A DNA stretch of 13,964 nt from Planctomycetota bacterium (GTDB lineage Bacteria > Planctomycetota > PLA2). Made by a program: the position numbers and the translations under genes. Shown here in pieces: positions 12,175-13,964 of the stretch (positions are counted from its first letter, which is position 1; every line of letters starts with the position of its first letter). The stretch spans positions 1-13,964 of the forward strand of contig JAKLKT010000021.1 of assembly GCA_023150495.1 (NCBI GenBank). Direction: 5' to 3'. The notes below the pieces were generated by a model. The model did not search any database. It saw only the letters and a program-made list of their open reading frames with translations, and was not told the origin of the DNA.

Positions 12175-12894
12175 TTAGCCGCCCTGCAGCTCGGCGAGGC
12201 CGAGCGTGTAGGAGATCGACGTCACGACCGCGTCGATGTCGATGTCGAGCGTCGTGCCGAGGCCCTGCACCGTGAAGTCGGCGTCGTAGAAGAAGTCCGG
12301 GATCTCGACCGTGCCGTTCACGTTGCCGAGGACGTTCGTGACCCGCTCGGCCGCGATGTCGAGCGCGAACTGGACGTCCGTCGCCGTGAAGTCGAAGCCG
12401 TACTCGCCGTGGTCCACGCCGAACACGCCGTCGACCGTCGCCTGCACGTCGTTGATCCCGTTGTTGACGGTCGACGCGGTGAAGTCGGCGGACGCCGAGA
12501 TCGCCTCGCCGATGTTGCTGATCCCCGAGAAGGCGACGTCCGCGACGACGGTGACGTTCGTCGCCGTCGTGAGGTCGGTCACGTACGGGTCGACGTACGA
12601 ACCGTCGCCCATCGCGGTGAAGACGATCGTGAGATCGCCGGTGCCGAACGGGAACGTGCCGCCCGTGATCGTGAGCGACCCGGGCGTGCTGCCGACCGGC
12701 GGCGTGTAGACGGCGCCGGAGATGTCGAGGTCGCCGCGCGACGCGGCGAACGCGTACTCCGTGATCATGTGCTGCGCGTCGACCGACAGCTCGAAGTTCT
12801 GGACGAGCTCCTGGCGCGCATCGGCGCTGAACGCGAGCTCCGCGCCGGCGCAGCCGGCGAGCGCAAATAGGGCGGCAACGGCGATTGCTCTCAT
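12175..12894 (-). CDS. Acidic, lysine-free lipoprotein of unknown function
   Basis: The ATG at 12894 has a strong purine-rich site (GAGGAGGG) just upstream and starts a lipoprotein signal, MRAIAVAALFALAGC, with a standard LAGC lipobox (Cys15). The product of 239 residues is therefore probably membrane-anchored on the outer face or in the periplasm. By my count it has 31 Asp/Glu, no lysine and only four arginines. After the lipobox the sequence is rich in Thr, Val, Gly and Asp in alternating patterns (VQATVDGVFGVD, TLDIDIDAVVTSISYTLGL), which suggests beta strands throughout. I recognise no family or catalytic motif. It is divergent from mqnB across 114 bp and is followed on its strand by the tetR operon. 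The signal and start are firm; function is unknown. Confidence 0.75.
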   Translation of the reverse strand: MRAIAVAALFALAGCAGAELAFSADARQELVQNFELSVDAQHMITEYAFAASRGDLDISGAVYTPPVGSTPGSLTITGGTFPFGTGDLTIVFTAMGDGSYVDPYVTDLTTATNVTVVADVAFSGISNIGEAISASADFTASTVNNGINDVQATVDGVFGVDHGEYGFDFTATDVQFALDIAAERVTNVLGNVNGTVEIPDFFYDADFTVQGLGTTLDIDIDAVVTSISYTLGLAELQGG

Positions 12895-12973
12895 CGGGCC
12901 CTCCTCAAGGAAACGGGTATCCTTGGGATCGGCAACGTCTAGCCCGTTCCTCGACCCCCTGTCTCGCCCGCCT

Positions 12974-13002
12974 TTGCGCCCGGCCCGGGAAGCGGCTACG
13001 CT
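12974..13002 (+). promoter_or_regulatory. Candidate promoter of mqnB (TTGCGC-17-TACGCT)
   Basis: TTGCGC at 12974-12979 and TACGCT at 12997-13002 are 17 bp apart, and the -10 ends 6 nt before the GTG start at 13009. Each hexamer matches 3 of 6 consensus positions. There is no ribosome binding site, so the mqnB mRNA may be leaderless. Confidence 0.45.
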
Positions 13003-13008
13003 CATCGC

Positions 13009-13671
13009 GTGCTGCTGGTCTGTTTCGCGACACCCGCCGAGGGGGACCGTCTCGTGGGGAGATTGGGAGGGGCCCGGGGGAGGGTGGCCGGCCGCGAGGT
13101 GGCGCTCCTGCGGACGGGCGTCGGGCCCGTGAACGCGGCGCACGCGGTGACTCTCTTCCTCGCGCGGGAGCGCGCGGAGGCGGTCATTTGCTGCGGGATC
13201 GGCGGCGCGTACCCGGGCGCGCTCGACCTGCTCGACGTCGCCTGCGCGCAGACCGAGACCTACGCGGACCTGGGTGCGGACTCGCCGGACGGGTTCCTCG
13301 ACATGGCGCGGCTCGGGTTCCCGGTGATCGAGCGGGAGCCGCCGCTCTTCAACCGGCTGCCCTTGGGCGTTTTCCCGATTCCGCGGAAACTCGGGTTCGC
13401 GACGCGGACGACGTGCACCGGCACGGACGCGGCGGCGCGGGAGATCGCCGCGCGCACGGGCGCCGCGATCGAGTCGATGGAGGGCGCGGCGGTCGTTCAC
13501 GCGTGCCTCCGGATGAACGTGCCCGTCGGCGAGGTGCGCGCGGTGTCGAACACGGTCGGCGACCGCGACCGGGGCCTCTGGCGCGTGCGCGAGGCGGCGG
13601 CAAAGGCGCAGGACGCGGTGCTCGCGTGGATCGAGGCTTCCCCCTCCCCCGGCCCCCACCCGATCGCATGA
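13009..13671 (+). CDS. mqnB: Futalosine hydrolase
   Basis: MqnB cleaves futalosine to hypoxanthine and dehypoxanthine futalosine, a step of the futalosine route to menaquinone. The 220-residue protein is a nucleoside-phosphorylase-fold hydrolase with the expected motifs: TGVGPVNAA (36-44), CGIGGAYPG (62-70), ETYADLG (83-89), ESMEGAAVVHAC (155-166, ligand-binding Glu) and SNTVGDRD (180-187, with the catalytic-type Asp). MTA/SAH nucleosidases share the fold, but the ETYADLG segment and the adjacent mqnD favour MqnB. The GTG start gives MLLVCFATPAEGD, a normal N-terminus. The stop overlaps the mqnD start as ATGA, so the two are translated as a coupled pair. Confidence 0.93.
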   Translation: MLLVCFATPAEGDRLVGRLGGARGRVAGREVALLRTGVGPVNAAHAVTLFLARERAEAVICCGIGGAYPGALDLLDVACAQTETYADLGADSPDGFLDMARLGFPVIEREPPLFNRLPLGVFPIPRKLGFATRTTCTGTDAAAREIAARTGAAIESMEGAAVVHACLRMNVPVGEVRAVSNTVGDRDRGLWRVREAAAKAQDAVLAWIEASPSPGPHPIA

Positions 13672-13964
13672 AGTTGAAGCTCGGAATCTCCCCCTGCCCG
13701 AACGACACGTTCGCGTTCCACCATCTGATCGAGGAGGGTGGCTTCGACGTGCTGCTCGACGACGTGGAGGCGCTGAACCGGCGCGCGGAGCGGGGCGAGC
13801 TCGACGTCGTGAAGGTGTCGGTCGCGGCATACGGCCGGCTGAGGCGCGACTGCGCGCTCCTGCGCGCCGGCGGGGCCGCGGGCTACGGCGTGGGGCCCCT
13901 CGTCGTGGCGAGGGAAGAGCGGGGGGTCGGGGGGCGCGTGGCGATCCCGGGCGAGCGCACGACG
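13668..13964 (+). CDS. mqnD: 1,4-dihydroxy-6-naphthoate synthase, 3'-partial
   Basis: Ninety-nine codons are present before the right edge. MqnD converts cyclic dehypoxanthine futalosine to 1,4-dihydroxy-6-naphthoate in menaquinone synthesis. The N-terminal signature LGISPCPNDTFAFHHL is diagnostic. DVEALNRRAERGELDVVKVS and GAAGYGVGPLVVA follow at the expected places in this periplasmic-binding-protein-like fold. The stretch between FAFHHL and DVEALN appears about ten residues shorter than in most homologues I recall. The ATG overlaps the mqnB stop (ATGA), so no separate ribosome binding site is needed. The remainder of the gene, about two thirds, lies beyond the window. Confidence 0.95.
   Translation, partial: MKLKLGISPCPNDTFAFHHLIEEGGFDVLLDDVEALNRRAERGELDVVKVSVAAYGRLRRDCALLRAGGAAGYGVGPLVVAREERGVGGRVAIPGERTT

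Noticed and set aside
12895..13830. Long N-terminal extension of the acidic lipoprotein frame across mqnB
   Set aside because: The extension is Arg-rich antisense of mqnB; the ATG at 12894 has a strong ribosome binding site and begins a proper lipoprotein signal.
1..13964. CRISPR array, prophage, insertion sequence, tRNA or rRNA gene
   Set aside because: I looked for regular spaced repeats, transposase or integrase motifs and tRNA-like cloverleafs and found none. The only repeat family is the two-copy hairpin at 6131-6260.

Overview
This is a GC-rich (roughly 70% by eye), densely coded bacterial window with 14 protein genes and no rRNA, tRNA, CRISPR array or insertion sequence that I can see. 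The pairing of an ECF sigma factor with an FGE-sulfatase-domain protein that looks like the C-terminal half of a kinase-FGE fusion, many exported proteins of unknown role, a Trm112-like protein and the futalosine route to menaquinone suggest a Planctomycetota-type bacterium or a similar GC-rich environmental lineage (Acidobacteriota is the main alternative). That placement is an inference from gene content, not a phylogeny.

Layout. Positions 1-2098 (+) hold the 3' part of an FGE-like protein overlapped by 4 bp with an ECF sigma factor. A cysteine-rich, beta-propeller-like exported protein follows at 2188-3657 (+). It meets, tail to tail with a 31-bp overlap, a SpoU/TrmH RNA 2'-O-methyltransferase (3627-4490, -). 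Upstream of that gene on the same strand is an unusually short 4-alpha-glucanotransferase, malQ (4571-5851, -). It is divergent from a small NifU-C-terminal-type Fe-S scaffold protein (5890-6129, +). The 126-bp gap that follows carries two direct copies of a hairpin repeat, one just after the stop codon of each convergent neighbour.

Positions 6256-8593 (-) encode an exported TPR protein and, upstream of it, an exported PDZ protein. A Trm112-like protein (8678-8926, +) faces a flavin-reductase/DinB fusion (8952-9941, -). A hotdog thioesterase (10073 or 10064-10489, +) abuts, stop against stop, an exported protein with two SRPBCC domains. That protein is translationally coupled to a TetR regulator, which has a clear palindromic operator at its start codon (10490-12118, -). 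A strongly acidic, lysine-free lipoprotein (12175-12894, -) is divergent from mqnB-mqnD (13009 to the right edge, +), which make menaquinone precursors by the futalosine pathway.

How it fits together. Most of the window is unrelated housekeeping and envelope genes in short operons. The units that clearly act together are FGE-like/ECF sigma (signalling), tetR-SRPBCC (autoregulated operon) and mqnB-mqnD (menaquinone). A window-wide pattern is worth checking: six genes without a Shine-Dalgarno have a TANNNT -10-like hexamer ending 6-9 nt before the start codon, which points to leaderless mRNAs. Three exported-protein genes instead have a strong GGAGG-type site. I see no defence system, phage or other large novel system. 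The most unusual items are the covarying hairpin repeat pair, the flavin-reductase/DinB fusion and the compact MalQ.
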